In this document: piece after piece, positions 5,532-13,626 of the stretch
Numbering within the stretch: position 1 is the stretch's first letter
Layout of the letters: every line of letters starts with the position of its first letter
The notes under the pieces: model-generated
Told to the model about the DNA's origin: nothing
The model's database searches: none
The model's input: the letters and a program-made list of their open reading frames with translations, nothing else
From: a virus
DNA length: 28,782 nucleotides
IMG/VR virus record: IMGVR_UViG_3300037138_000128
Coordinates: 1 to 28,782 of that record
Reading direction: 5' to 3' (one strand)
Program-made: the position numbers and the translations under genes

Positions 5532-7136
5532 TTAAACACCCCCCATTTCCGGGTCCGAATCAAGACCGAGGCTGTCATCCACGGAATCGATGATCGTCTC
5601 CTTCCACTTGGTAACATCGGATAGGGTCTTTCGGTCAATCATGCTCTGAATCCGTGCGTCGATCTGGGCGGCGCTGGCACCTACATAGCGGGAATTTTCG
5701 TCGATGCGGACCCGTGCCGACGGCGGATATGCACCGTTGCGGACCTTTTGAGTTTCGACCAGGAGGTCCCCTGCACGCTTCATGATTTCATCCGAGAAGA
5801 TGCTCACGATGAAATCCATGTCGCGGAAGAAATCCGAATGCTGGTTGATCGATGTCATGTCGTGTTTCTTCTCACCCTCCTTCTTCTTCTTGGCTTCCTT
5901 GTATCCGGTGCGGTTGATCTGGACCGGCGTGATGACGACCAACCCGCGTCCCTCGTCGAAATTGCGACTGAGATCGAATGCCTTGTGGATGTAGCCGATG
6001 ATGTTCTTGTCGAACCATGCCGGGTCACCGGGAATCTCCAGGCGCGTCAGGTAGTCGATGCCGCATACATCATACTGGTTCTTCTTCTGGTTCGCATTCA
6101 GGTGCGCTATCAGGGTGTCCCAGTCGGAGAGGCGCTTGACCTCGAACAAGCCCGGGATGCCTACGCGGCTTTTGATGTCGTCTAGAATCCGCTGGAGGTT
6201 GGCGAAATCCTCCTTGCTTGCTGTTCGCTTGAAGAACGTATCCATGGCCGGAAGTTCGAATTCGTCTCTATACCGGTAGGAGTGGAGGAACGCGAGGTGA
6301 ATCCACACATTCATCGGTTCGGTTTCCTTCACCCATAGGATGACGTTCTTCCCCTGGCACGCCATGTTGTAAAGCATGGTCAACAGGAGCGTGGACTTGC
6401 CGTCGTTGGCGAATCCCATGATGCCGATGAACTGGTTAAGGTTCTTCGTGATGACGATGTGGTTGTCGACGTGCGGAAAGCCGGTGAGGATGCGATCGCT
6501 TCCGTCCCCGCTCATCCATCGCTCTACTTCGAGCTTGACGGCCTCGGTGTTCTCGTGGAGAGCGCCCTCCGGCGTCAATCTCGTCTTTTGAAGGTCGCCC
6601 TTCGACCAGAACTCCCGGATCATCTGCACGGCATCGTCCGGTGTAGATTTACGATCAGGTGTGCCCTTCTTGCCGGTGATCTTGGTTTGGCCGAGAGCAA
6701 ACGCCTTGTAGACATCGGCTTTTTTGGTGTGAATGGCGAGCCGCGTGTCCTCGACCAGCTTCTCGATCAGCGGACCCGTGGCCTCGAACAGGACATTGGT
6801 TTGCGTCTCAGGGTCCTTGATCCCCTCGTTCTCCCGCATATAGGTGCGCATCCGCTCGAGTTCGTCCCCGAAGTGCTTCAGCTTTTCTGCGGTCGTGATG
6901 TCCTTCTTGCGCAATGTCACGTAGTCGCACAACACCTGTTCATCGGGGCAGTAGCCGTTGGCTTTGTCGTAGGAGAGGATCAACGCGAGAACCAGGCCGC
7001 ACGGCTCGTCGCCCGCGCCGGATACGTCGAGGATGTGTAGCGTCTGTGCGGCCCACTCCAATTCGCGGCGGTAGCGGACGATCAGATCGTGTTCGTTGTT
7101 ATTGAGCAGAAGCCAACAGAGGTTTTCGGATAGCAT
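5532..7136 (-). CDS. Replicative DNA helicase, DnaB-like RecA fold
   Basis: A 534-residue protein. Residues 1-140 form a helical N-terminal domain with little DnaB-N similarity. The C-terminal RecA domain shows Walker A GFANDGKST at 241-249, an ETEP segment (271-274) in the place of the DnaB catalytic-Glu motif, Walker B VCGIDYLTRL at 357-366, and a VVITPVQIN sensor strand at 400-408. The protein should unwind DNA at the phage fork as a hexameric ATPase. The ATG at 7136 (MLSENLCWL) has GAAGGG upstream and keeps the leader hairpin outside the gene; a longer frame to 7211 runs through that hairpin. The DUF1376 gene follows after one base, so the two are probably co-translated. DnaB-like rather than RepA- or gp41-like is a judgement from motif spacing. 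Confidence 0.88.
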   Translation of the reverse strand: MLSENLCWLLLNNNEHDLIVRYRRELEWAAQTLHILDVSGAGDEPCGLVLALILSYDKANGYCPDEQVLCDYVTLRKKDITTAEKLKHFGDELERMRTYMRENEGIKDPETQTNVLFEATGPLIEKLVEDTRLAIHTKKADVYKAFALGQTKITGKKGTPDRKSTPDDAVQMIREFWSKGDLQKTRLTPEGALHENTEAVKLEVERWMSGDGSDRILTGFPHVDNHIVITKNLNQFIGIMGFANDGKSTLLLTMLYNMACQGKNVILWVKETEPMNVWIHLAFLHSYRYRDEFELPAMDTFFKRTASKEDFANLQRILDDIKSRVGIPGLFEVKRLSDWDTLIAHLNANQKKNQYDVCGIDYLTRLEIPGDPAWFDKNIIGYIHKAFDLSRNFDEGRGLVVITPVQINRTGYKEAKKKKEGEKKHDMTSINQHSDFFRDMDFIVSIFSDEIMKRAGDLLVETQKVRNGAYPPSARVRIDENSRYVGASAAQIDARIQSMIDRKTLSDVTKWKETIIDSVDDSLGLDSDPEMGGV

Positions 7137-7156
7137 GGATACCCTTCGGATGATTA

Positions 7157-7180
7157 GGGGGCGGGAAAGGTGCCGCCCCC
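7157..7180 (-). promoter_or_regulatory. GC-rich hairpin in the helicase leader
   Basis: A perfect 8-bp stem (GGGGGCGG / CCGCCCCC, all G-C) with an 8-base loop lies 20 bases upstream of the helicase start in the gap 7137-7240. No U-tract follows in the direction of transcription, so it is not a standard terminator. It may reduce read-through from the membrane-protein gene, protect the 5' end or tune helicase translation. Confidence 0.5.
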
Positions 7181-7214
7181 AACCGTGCTGGATAAGAGAC
7201 ACGGGGCGCACACC

Positions 7215-7220
7215 ATAATA
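7215..7220 (-). promoter_or_regulatory. Possible -10 hexamer for the helicase operon
   Basis: TATTAT lies in the intergenic gap, preceded by GGTAG on the minus strand. It would start transcription near 7208, about 70 bases before the helicase ATG and upstream of the GC hairpin. No acceptable -35 hexamer is seen at 17-18 bases, so the call is weak. Confidence 0.3.
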
Positions 7221-7240
7221 CTACCTGGAAGGGGAATTAT

Positions 7241-7918
7241 TTAGGGAAGGTTGAAATTTTCATGGAAGCGCCAGATAATATCGCATTGACTCTCTTCGTC
7301 CAGCCGTTGCCGTCGCTGCTCCCGATCGACCGAAGAGGTTTCGCGCATCTTGTTTTCGAGTTTGATCACGTCGTTCACGGTGTAGATTGACCATATGGCG
7401 TAGGCGATCACGATCACTATCCCGATTAGCGCCAAGTTTAGCGCGACCCATTCCATCGCGCCCGCGACGAATACGAGGATGATGAACGAAAGGATTTGCA
7501 GGATTCCGATGAATGCATACCACACCTGCGACGGCAGCCACAGGATGCTGTTCTCGAATGCCGCGAGCTTCTCTCCCTGGGGTCCGCCGCCCGTCGTCGT
7601 CGTGGGCAGCACCGGCGAGGGTGATGCGCAATTGAATAGGAGGCCAAAGCCCGCGATGATGCAGAGCACGGCGAAGATAGTTTTGAAGAGGAGTCGGATG
7701 TTGCGCCAGATGACACGTAACACGACTCGCAGCGCGAAGTGGATGGGGTTCTCTGCCCTTTCTGATTCCAGGACGCGGTACGATATCCAAAGGAGTAATG
7801 CGAGGATCAAGACCGCGAGGATGAAGTTTCCGAAGGTGTGGGCGCTGATCCCGTCGCCCCGGTTGAACTGGTCCCAAGCACTGCTATAGACGGGCGTCAT
7901 ATACTCGCTGGTTTGCAT
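7241..7918 (-). CDS. Four-helix integral membrane protein
   Basis: A 225-residue protein with four clear hydrophobic segments at about 31-49, 76-96, 132-153 and 157-180. A Thr/Gly/Pro-rich loop (98-115) separates the second and third, and a charged, Arg-rich tail follows 185. The positive-inside rule places the 50-75 loop and the C-terminal tail in the cytoplasm. The loop around 98-130, which begins NCASPSP, would be periplasmic. It is the first gene of the minus-strand arm, with its own extended -10 promoter and a strong Shine-Dalgarno (GGAGG). The protein is long for a holin. A role in superinfection immunity, membrane remodelling or lysis timing is possible, but no family is recognised. 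Confidence 0.75.
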   Translation of the reverse strand: MQTSEYMTPVYSSAWDQFNRGDGISAHTFGNFILAVLILALLLWISYRVLESERAENPIHFALRVVLRVIWRNIRLLFKTIFAVLCIIAGFGLLFNCASPSPVLPTTTTGGGPQGEKLAAFENSILWLPSQVWYAFIGILQILSFIILVFVAGAMEWVALNLALIGIVIVIAYAIWSIYTVNDVIKLENKMRETSSVDREQRRQRLDEESQCDIIWRFHENFNLP

Positions 7919-7936
7919 TTTATCCTCCGCACCACC

Positions 7937-7945
7937 ATTATACCA
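7937..7945 (-). promoter_or_regulatory. Extended -10 promoter for the membrane-protein gene
   Basis: TGGTATAAT lies on the minus strand 18 bases upstream of the ATG at 7918, with a GGAGG ribosome site between. It shares ten identical bases with the element upstream of the gene starting at 3592. It faces away from the plus-strand promoter about 30 bases away. Confidence 0.55.
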
Positions 7946-7954
7946 CGCCGGTCG

Positions 7955-7983
7955 CTGAGACGGCCACCCTTTCGGGGTATTAT
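7955..7983 (+). promoter_or_regulatory. Probable promoter of the tail operon
   Basis: TATTAT at 7978-7983 is preceded at 17 bases by CTGAGA (four of six matches to TTGACA), giving a start near 7990 and a leader of about 30 bases before the ATG at 8020. It is the only good candidate in the 101-bp divergent region (7919-8019). A 13-bp palindrome (CTTTAGACTAAAG, 7987-7999) covers the predicted start and could be an operator. Confidence 0.4.
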
Positions 7984-7986
7984 CTA

Positions 7987-7999
7987 CTTTAGACTAAAG
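7987..7999. promoter_or_regulatory. 13-bp palindrome over the tail-operon start
   Basis: CTTTAG-A-CTAAAG is a perfect inverted repeat with a one-base centre, placed over the predicted transcription start. The position fits a repressor site, or a short hairpin at the mRNA 5' end. No regulator gene is identified in the window. Confidence 0.35.
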
Positions 8000-8019
8000 G
8001 TCTTCCTGGAACAAAATGT

Positions 8020-8541
8020 ATGAGCGACCTCATCACAGTCCCCCTGGCTAACTTCGAATTCAAGTTCCGCCGCCTGGTATGGAAGGAGGAGTTTGAGATG
8101 AAAACAAAGGGTTTGGACGAGAAGTGTGTCTATCTTGCCACAGCCTTGGTTGAGGTTAGCGGATTGAAAATAAAGAACTTTCAGGATGCCTACCGCCTGA
8201 TGACCTCGCTTCCGAGACCGATCCTGGGGCGCGTCCTGATCGTTTACAAGGGCATGCAGCCCGAGAATCAACACTTTACGACCGGCAATCTCTACAAGGC
8301 TCCCGACCCTATCCAGTACTCCCGCCAAGTAGAAATCATCCGTGACGATGCCGAGACGACCTCTGATACGCTCGTAAAGCGCATGGAATCAACATTCGGC
8401 AGAAAGGAGCTTGCCGAAGCCGCCGAGATTGACCGGCAGATCGTGAGAGGCAGCAAGTACCGTGGAGCCATCCCGAAGTTCGCTGACGAGGAGGACAAGA
8501 ATCCGTTCGGAGGCAAGTTCAAGGCACGCGATGCCAAATAA
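8020..8541 (+). CDS. Hypothetical pre-tape-measure protein 1
   Basis: A 173-residue protein and the first gene of the plus-strand operon. The N-terminal part (ITVPLANFEFKFRRLVWKEEFEM) looks like the start of tail-assembly-type proteins. A helical middle contains FQDAYRLMTSLPRPILGRVLIVYKGM, and the C-terminus (FADEEDKNPFGGKFKAR) is charged. Its place two genes before a short gene and the tape measure matches that of tail assembly chaperones in many phages, but there is no sequence signature to prove this. It overlaps the next gene by 11 bp. No other in-frame start upstream keeps the leader. Confidence 0.7.
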   Translation: MSDLITVPLANFEFKFRRLVWKEEFEMKTKGLDEKCVYLATALVEVSGLKIKNFQDAYRLMTSLPRPILGRVLIVYKGMQPENQHFTTGNLYKAPDPIQYSRQVEIIRDDAETTSDTLVKRMESTFGRKELAEAAEIDRQIVRGSKYRGAIPKFADEEDKNPFGGKFKARDAK

Positions 8542-9580
8542 AGACATCAAGGGCATGTCCGGCACGGAGCTGATGAATGAAATCTTCTCCGGCTCCATCC
8601 AGCACGCCGAGCCGGAGCTCATCGCCGATGTCCGGTCGCGGGTGTCCGACGCCTGCGAGGAGCTTCTGGACATGGGTGCCAGAATCCGTCCGCTCATGGT
8701 CGGCACCAAGCGCGTAGGGTGGGTCCGGGGAGTCCACACGACCGAGCGTAAACTGCTCTACCGTTGGTACCAGGACTTGGAATTCGTGGAGAACATCCTG
8801 CTTTTGGCCACGTCGTTCACGCGGGATCAGCTAAACAAATTGACCGGCGTCGAGGTCTTTGCGCTGGCGCGAGTCGTCAAGGAAATGACGGAATACGACA
8901 TCAGCCTTGCACCCTATATGACGGCCTACTCGACCACCGGCCTCAGCGAATTCCAGTGGCACGGGAAGGGAATCGCCCTAACATCGTTCGAGAACAAGGT
9001 CGTCACTATGCCCGACGGTGCCCAACTCAAGATTCTTGCGCCGCCGCACCACGCACGCCTGTGGGCCACACTTTGCACTTACCGGGAATTGAACAAGACA
9101 CGCCTCGACGCCATGATGAACGCTACCATGATCGTGCGGCCCTGGGCTGGTCATTCCGTGGATGGCTTCGCGGCGGAACTCAAGACCGCCGGGCGGTTGC
9201 TACAGCCGGACGCCATGGAGGCGTGGGAGAACATCGTCAAGCAGCAGACCGTCAACCTGGACGACGGCTGGGGTCATCCATCCGACACGACCGAAGGCCT
9301 CATGCGGGAACTCAAGGGCATGCTGTCCGACGACAAGCACGAAAAGGTCATGAACGCATTCGCCCGCCAGCAAGTCGCCGCCGCCGAGGCGGAAGCCAAG
9401 CGCCTGGTGAACATCGTATCCAAGCATGGGGGTCCAGGGGTCTCGCAGAAGGAAGGCTTTACGATCATCACCAAGGAACAGGTGCGCGAGCGGGAGAAGA
9501 ATCTGCGCAAGGGGCGTCCGATCATGCGGGACACCGAGCTTGTCGAGAATCCGAAGGACAAGATCAAGCGTTACCAGTAA
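8531..9580 (+). CDS. Hypothetical pre-tape-measure protein 2
   Basis: A 349-residue protein starting MPNKDIKGMSGTELM; the frame is open back to 8447, but this ATG has AAGG nearby and overlaps the preceding stop, the usual coupling. The middle (about 75-220) is rich in aromatic and hydrophobic residues and looks globular. Residues 250-349 are charged and helical (EKVMNAFARQQVAAAEAEAKRL, QVREREKNLRKGRP), probably a coiled coil. No domain is recognised. As it lies between the first operon gene and the tape measure, it may act in tail assembly or be a minor tail component; that is inference. The overlap with the previous gene is in the +1 frame relative to it. Confidence 0.75.
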   Translation: MPNKDIKGMSGTELMNEIFSGSIQHAEPELIADVRSRVSDACEELLDMGARIRPLMVGTKRVGWVRGVHTTERKLLYRWYQDLEFVENILLLATSFTRDQLNKLTGVEVFALARVVKEMTEYDISLAPYMTAYSTTGLSEFQWHGKGIALTSFENKVVTMPDGAQLKILAPPHHARLWATLCTYRELNKTRLDAMMNATMIVRPWAGHSVDGFAAELKTAGRLLQPDAMEAWENIVKQQTVNLDDGWGHPSDTTEGLMRELKGMLSDDKHEKVMNAFARQQVAAAEAEAKRLVNIVSKHGGPGVSQKEGFTIITKEQVREREKNLRKGRPIMRDTELVENPKDKIKRYQ

Positions 9581-9623
9581 GTTTCGATGTTTGGACTTGA
9601 GATACCATTTCAGGGAGGAAGTT

Positions 9624-10229
9624 ATGAGTGAAGTGACGAATGAAGTAGTGAACGAAGTAAAAACGGAAACACCGTCGTTGGAAGAAGTTCTTGCCGGAGT
9701 TAGATTTTTTGGCATCGAGGACTATGAGGAAATCCTCACCCTCGACGCCGGTGGCCGCAAGGTGCAGCTCCGCATCAGCAACATTCCCACGGAGGAAGAG
9801 GTCGCCGCACTTCTTTCCCAGGAGCAGTCGAAGGGTTATATATGGGTGCAGCTCATCAAGTGCGAGATGCTGTCGCGTGCGATATCCTGGATCGACGGGG
9901 TGAACATCCGTGAATTGAAGGGTACCGCCCGCTTCGTGCCGGACCCGACCGACGCGACCAAGGCGAAGAAGGATGTCCAAGTCGTGCTCCGCAATCTCAT
10001 CCTCGGATGGGGTCAGGAAGTGACGACCATCCTCTGGAAGGCGGTCATGGTCCACAGCCAGCGCATCGAGGATCGCCTCGCGAAGTCGTTCCCGGATTCC
10101 GCCGTCATGACGGAAGTCGAGAAGCGCTTCATGGATCAGGCGCTCCGCGAAATCGAAGCCGCCAACAAAAACGTCATTGCCGAAACGATCAATGAGTTGA
10201 CCGTCGAAGATAAGCCAAAGGAAGAATAA
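9624..10229 (+). CDS. Pre-tape-measure protein 3, chaperone-like
   Basis: A 201-residue protein with a strong Shine-Dalgarno (GGAGGA at 9614-9619), which decides the start at MSEVTNEVV rather than the longer frame into the previous gene. The acidic N-terminus is followed by LDAGGRKVQLRISNIPTEEEVAALL and GYIWVQLIKCEMLSRAISWIDGV. These segments remind me of conserved proteins just before the tape measure in other large phages, which take the place of tail assembly chaperones. The C-terminus is acidic (ELTVEDKPKEE). It ends eight bases before the tape measure start. The chaperone role is inferred from position and style; no catalytic motif is seen. Confidence 0.75.
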   Translation: MSEVTNEVVNEVKTETPSLEEVLAGVRFFGIEDYEEILTLDAGGRKVQLRISNIPTEEEVAALLSQEQSKGYIWVQLIKCEMLSRAISWIDGVNIRELKGTARFVPDPTDATKAKKDVQVVLRNLILGWGQEVTTILWKAVMVHSQRIEDRLAKSFPDSAVMTEVEKRFMDQALREIEAANKNVIAETINELTVEDKPKEE

Positions 10230-10237
10230 GGAACTAG

Positions 10238-13200
10238 ATGGCAGACGATAAGACAATTCCGCCGGATCAGCCCGGAACACCCAAATCGAGCGACGCTACA
10301 GGTCCCAGCGCCCAGCTCTTGGAGTCTATCGCCAAGCTTGCGAATGCCACCGTGCAGATACACACCACTATGCTCACTTTGGTGGATGACTTCAAGAAGG
10401 CATTTGAAACTACGCAGAAGATGACGGGCGGCCTCAAGGATGTCCTGAACACTTCCCAGAAGGTTGAGGATGTCCACAAGCGCATAGCCGAGATCAACAA
10501 GCGCATCGGTGCCGGTCTTGGTGCGCAGAAAGTCACCTACAAGGAAGTCGTTGACGATGTGGGGGATTTGCTCGCCCTCACCCAGCGTCTTGCCAAGGAA
10601 AGCCCGACCGCCGCCGCCGCGCTCACCCGCCAAATAAGAACACTCGAAGATACGCTCAAGTCCGCGAAGAAGGGAGTGCTCCAATACGGCGACTCCGTCG
10701 CCGTCGCCGGGGATGAGCTGAAGGGTTTCCAGAGCACCGTCTCCGGCGTCACCAAGGAAGTGGAGCGCCTCAACGCAAGATTCGACACGAAGAGCATAGC
10801 CGGGTTCGAGTCGCACGTGAGAAACCTGAACTCCAGCCTGCACCAGATGGGGTCGTCGTCCCGCATCATGAATAAAATGGAAACCCTTTTCGACACCAAG
10901 CGTGCTTATCAGAGAGTGAAGGCCGACCGTGCGACGCAGCAGGACCTCCGGTCGGCTGGATTCCATGCAAGCCGCATCCAAGCTCATGTCCGCCACGCAG
11001 CAGCAGCCAGAATGTCGGGTGCCAACGAGACGGACATTGACCCGGACGCCCCTGAAATGGGTAGCCAACTCACATCCGCCGAATTGGGTCGAATTCTCGC
11101 TGGCCGTAAGGGACGCGGCCTCAACGCACGCCTCGGAAACATGCTGCAGCGCCGGATGGCGGGCGAGGAAGCCGGTGGCGGAGGGTACAGTCGCCCTACT
11201 AAATTAGGCATGAATGCCATGGCCGCCGGTGGAGAGGAAGGCGGCATGCTTGCCGGGGCCGCCGAGATGGCAATGCCCGGAGTCGGTGAAGCGCTGATCG
11301 TAGCAGCAGTCGTGAAGGAAGCGGTCAAGGCGATGACCAGCGTCTGGGATCACATGGCGGAGCAGAACCAGCAAATCGACAAAGGCATGGGGGGTGCCCT
11401 GTACACCCCGGGTCAGTCCGGCGGACAATCTTTGGAAACCGTGCGTCAGAACCTCGGTGCCAACCTCGTGGGCGCATTCGGGCAGAATCTTACTCGCAAC
11501 TTAGGTATCGCCCAGACGATGCGGGAGCAGGGACTGGACACCACGGAGATATCGGCGGGCAAACCCGGTGATCTCAAAAACAAGCGCCTGCCCAGCGGCC
11601 AGATGCCGGACACGGGTTCCGGATTCGTCGGCGGCGTCTTCGGGGAGTTCCAGCACAATGCCATGACCGTGGGGAAGACCCTCGGGTTGACCGATTCCGA
11701 GACGGTCGTCCGCATGACGAAGATGCTCACTACGATGCGCCAGACGTTCGAATCAACGTCCGACTTCCTGTACAGCGTCAACTCGCAGGCCCGCATGTCT
11801 GGTCTCAGCACTACCAAATACCTCGACATCATCGATAAGTTGACGGACAGCCTGGACAATATGAACAAGTCGTTCGACCAGACCGTGAGCATTGTGCAGG
11901 CCCTCGGCGCTTCCGGGACAAGTTCGGCGGATAGCATAGAAGGCATGGCAAAGGCATTGACAGGTGCCGGAGAAAACAAAACCCCGGAACAGACGGCTTA
12001 TGCCTTTCAGTCGATGACCCCGGATATGAAAACCGCTCTCCAGGACACTCAAAGAGAGGCCGTCGAACGAGCCAAGACCCAATTTTCGAAGGCATTGGCC
12101 GATCAAGGAGTGAACACAAAAGGCTACGACATGTCGACGCCGCAAGACGTGATGAAGATGCAAGGCCTCTTCGCCTCCATGCAAGAAGGCCAAGGGAAGA
12201 AGACGCTGCAGTCCGCAGCCGAGAACCTCATCAATGAACAAAATCAGATGAACGCCGTCGTCAAGCCTGGGACGACGCCGGGTGGAGAAGTTGCGGCTAC
12301 ATACGGCATCAGTTCGTATGGCGCAAACTTGTCCACCAAGGCGGCTCTCCAGGCGAGCGCCCTTATGGCAGGACTTGCGAACTCGGGTTCAAGTATGTCG
12401 GACCTACTGAAGCCGAATGCCACGGTCCCAACCCTAGCGTCCGCTTCGGCGAGTACCTTCGGCCTCGATCCCAAGGATTTCCCTATAGTTTTAAAAGGAC
12501 TCATGGACCTGGGGGCCGGAGCGCCCAACCTGATCCACGCCATGCCCGAAGGGGAGGAAAAGAACAAGAAACTCGAAGACATGTACAATGTAAGCAAGGG
12601 GGTGCCGGGTATCGGGAACAGTCCACAGGACATGGCGGTCAATATGATGAATGACCCAGCCGTGATGGCCGGTATAGTTAGTGCCGTACAAAAAGACTTG
12701 GCGGCCAATCCCGCTAAGATGATGAAATCCTATGCGGAATCAGTCGTGATGGGCGACAAGAAAGGGACGGATGAAAAGGCCAAAGCCGTGACGGAGCTGA
12801 GCCGCACGTCGGCTGACTACTATGCCAATGCGTTCGAGTATTTGTTCAACATGCTTATGATACCGCTCAACACGATTTCACGCATCGTCAGTACGTTTTC
12901 CACGACACCCGACTCGGAGGTGAAGATTGCGGATAGCGGGGATGCGGTTAAGTCTGAGTATAACACTCTCATGCAATCCGGTGATCTGGAAAAGGCCATC
13001 GCCGACCTGACGGAAATCATAGATAATCCCGAAACAGACCAGAAGACTAAGGAACGAGACCAGGTTAAGATCAACGACATGGGAAACCTACTAAAGACTC
13101 CCCCTTCCCAGGCCGACCAGGGCATGATGGACAAGGCCGTGAAGGCGATGGCTTCGGGGGTTACCGACGCCCAGGATTTGAACCCGCACGCATTGTACGA

Positions 13201-13615
13201 TCTCACGTCGAAAGCACAAGACCCAAAGATACAGTCCGCAATCATGGCGGATGGAATCCAGAAGCTTTTCGCGAAAGGGGGCATCTCGGCAACCAACTAT
13301 ATGGACGCCGGGCACGGCACGGCGACGGCGGATATAGACATCCAGGGCAAGCAGCTAGATTTGCTACAGCAGATGAAGGACGCCGGACAAATCACCGGCA
13401 ATATCAAGACCGGTCATCAAACCATCACCATCAACGCCGTGGATAGTTCCACGCAGGTGTATTCAAACATCGTAGGGTCCCATGTGACCGCAGCCGTGGG
13501 GAAGGCCGGTGAGGTCGCATCCCCGCACGGCGCGACTCCGACGCCGATGGGCCCTGTTAAGATCGCACCCCGAACTCTGCAAGCGCCGGAGCGCCCAGAA
13601 TGGTCCACGCCATAG
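10238..13615 (+). CDS. Tail tape measure protein
   Basis: A 1125-residue protein, the longest of the tail operon and placed directly upstream of hub genes. Residues 25-200 are heptad-like coiled coil (VDDFKKAFETTQKMTGGLKD, VEDVHKRIAEINKRIG). A Gly/Ala-rich hydrophobic stretch lies at about 331-375 (GMLAGAAEMAMPGVGEALIV) and another at 861-890, as expected for segments that enter the membrane when DNA is ejected. Coiled coil without large globular inserts continues to about 1090. The end is Pro-rich. AAGGAAC precedes the ATG. At the usual 1.5 angstrom per residue the tail would be about 165-170 nm (inference). No peptidase or lysozyme motif is visible within it; the muralytic function is in the next gene. 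Confidence 0.88.
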   Translation: MADDKTIPPDQPGTPKSSDATGPSAQLLESIAKLANATVQIHTTMLTLVDDFKKAFETTQKMTGGLKDVLNTSQKVEDVHKRIAEINKRIGAGLGAQKVTYKEVVDDVGDLLALTQRLAKESPTAAAALTRQIRTLEDTLKSAKKGVLQYGDSVAVAGDELKGFQSTVSGVTKEVERLNARFDTKSIAGFESHVRNLNSSLHQMGSSSRIMNKMETLFDTKRAYQRVKADRATQQDLRSAGFHASRIQAHVRHAAAARMSGANETDIDPDAPEMGSQLTSAELGRILAGRKGRGLNARLGNMLQRRMAGEEAGGGGYSRPTKLGMNAMAAGGEEGGMLAGAAEMAMPGVGEALIVAAVVKEAVKAMTSVWDHMAEQNQQIDKGMGGALYTPGQSGGQSLETVRQNLGANLVGAFGQNLTRNLGIAQTMREQGLDTTEISAGKPGDLKNKRLPSGQMPDTGSGFVGGVFGEFQHNAMTVGKTLGLTDSETVVRMTKMLTTMRQTFESTSDFLYSVNSQARMSGLSTTKYLDIIDKLTDSLDNMNKSFDQTVSIVQALGASGTSSADSIEGMAKALTGAGENKTPEQTAYAFQSMTPDMKTALQDTQREAVERAKTQFSKALADQGVNTKGYDMSTPQDVMKMQGLFASMQEGQGKKTLQSAAENLINEQNQMNAVVKPGTTPGGEVAATYGISSYGANLSTKAALQASALMAGLANSGSSMSDLLKPNATVPTLASASASTFGLDPKDFPIVLKGLMDLGAGAPNLIHAMPEGEEKNKKLEDMYNVSKGVPGIGNSPQDMAVNMMNDPAVMAGIVSAVQKDLAANPAKMMKSYAESVVMGDKKGTDEKAKAVTELSRTSADYYANAFEYLFNMLMIPLNTISRIVSTFSTTPDSEVKIADSGDAVKSEYNTLMQSGDLEKAIADLTEIIDNPETDQKTKERDQVKINDMGNLLKTPPSQADQGMMDKAVKAMASGVTDAQDLNPHALYDLTSKAQDPKIQSAIMADGIQKLFAKGGISATNYMDAGHGTATADIDIQGKQLDLLQQMKDAGQITGNIKTGHQTITINAVDSSTQVYSNIVGSHVTAAVGKAGEVASPHGATPTPMGPVKIAPRTLQAPERPEWSTP

Positions 13616-13626
13616 GCGGATAACAC

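Noticed and set aside
7137-7211. 25-residue N-terminal extension of the helicase
   Set aside because: It would run through the GC hairpin, whereas the ATG at 7136 has a ribosome site.
7919-8019. Intrinsic terminator or replication origin in the divergent region
   Set aside because: No stem followed by a U-tract and no iterons or AT-rich repeat cluster are visible; the region is explained by two divergent promoters.
8447-8541. Programmed frameshift between the first two tail-operon genes
   Set aside because: The downstream frame is +1 (or -2) and no slippery heptamer is seen; normal overlapping initiation explains the arrangement.
10136-11068. 310-residue minus-strand frame
   Set aside because: It is antisense to the tape measure start and the preceding gene; the opposite frame has the coiled coil expected for the tail protein.
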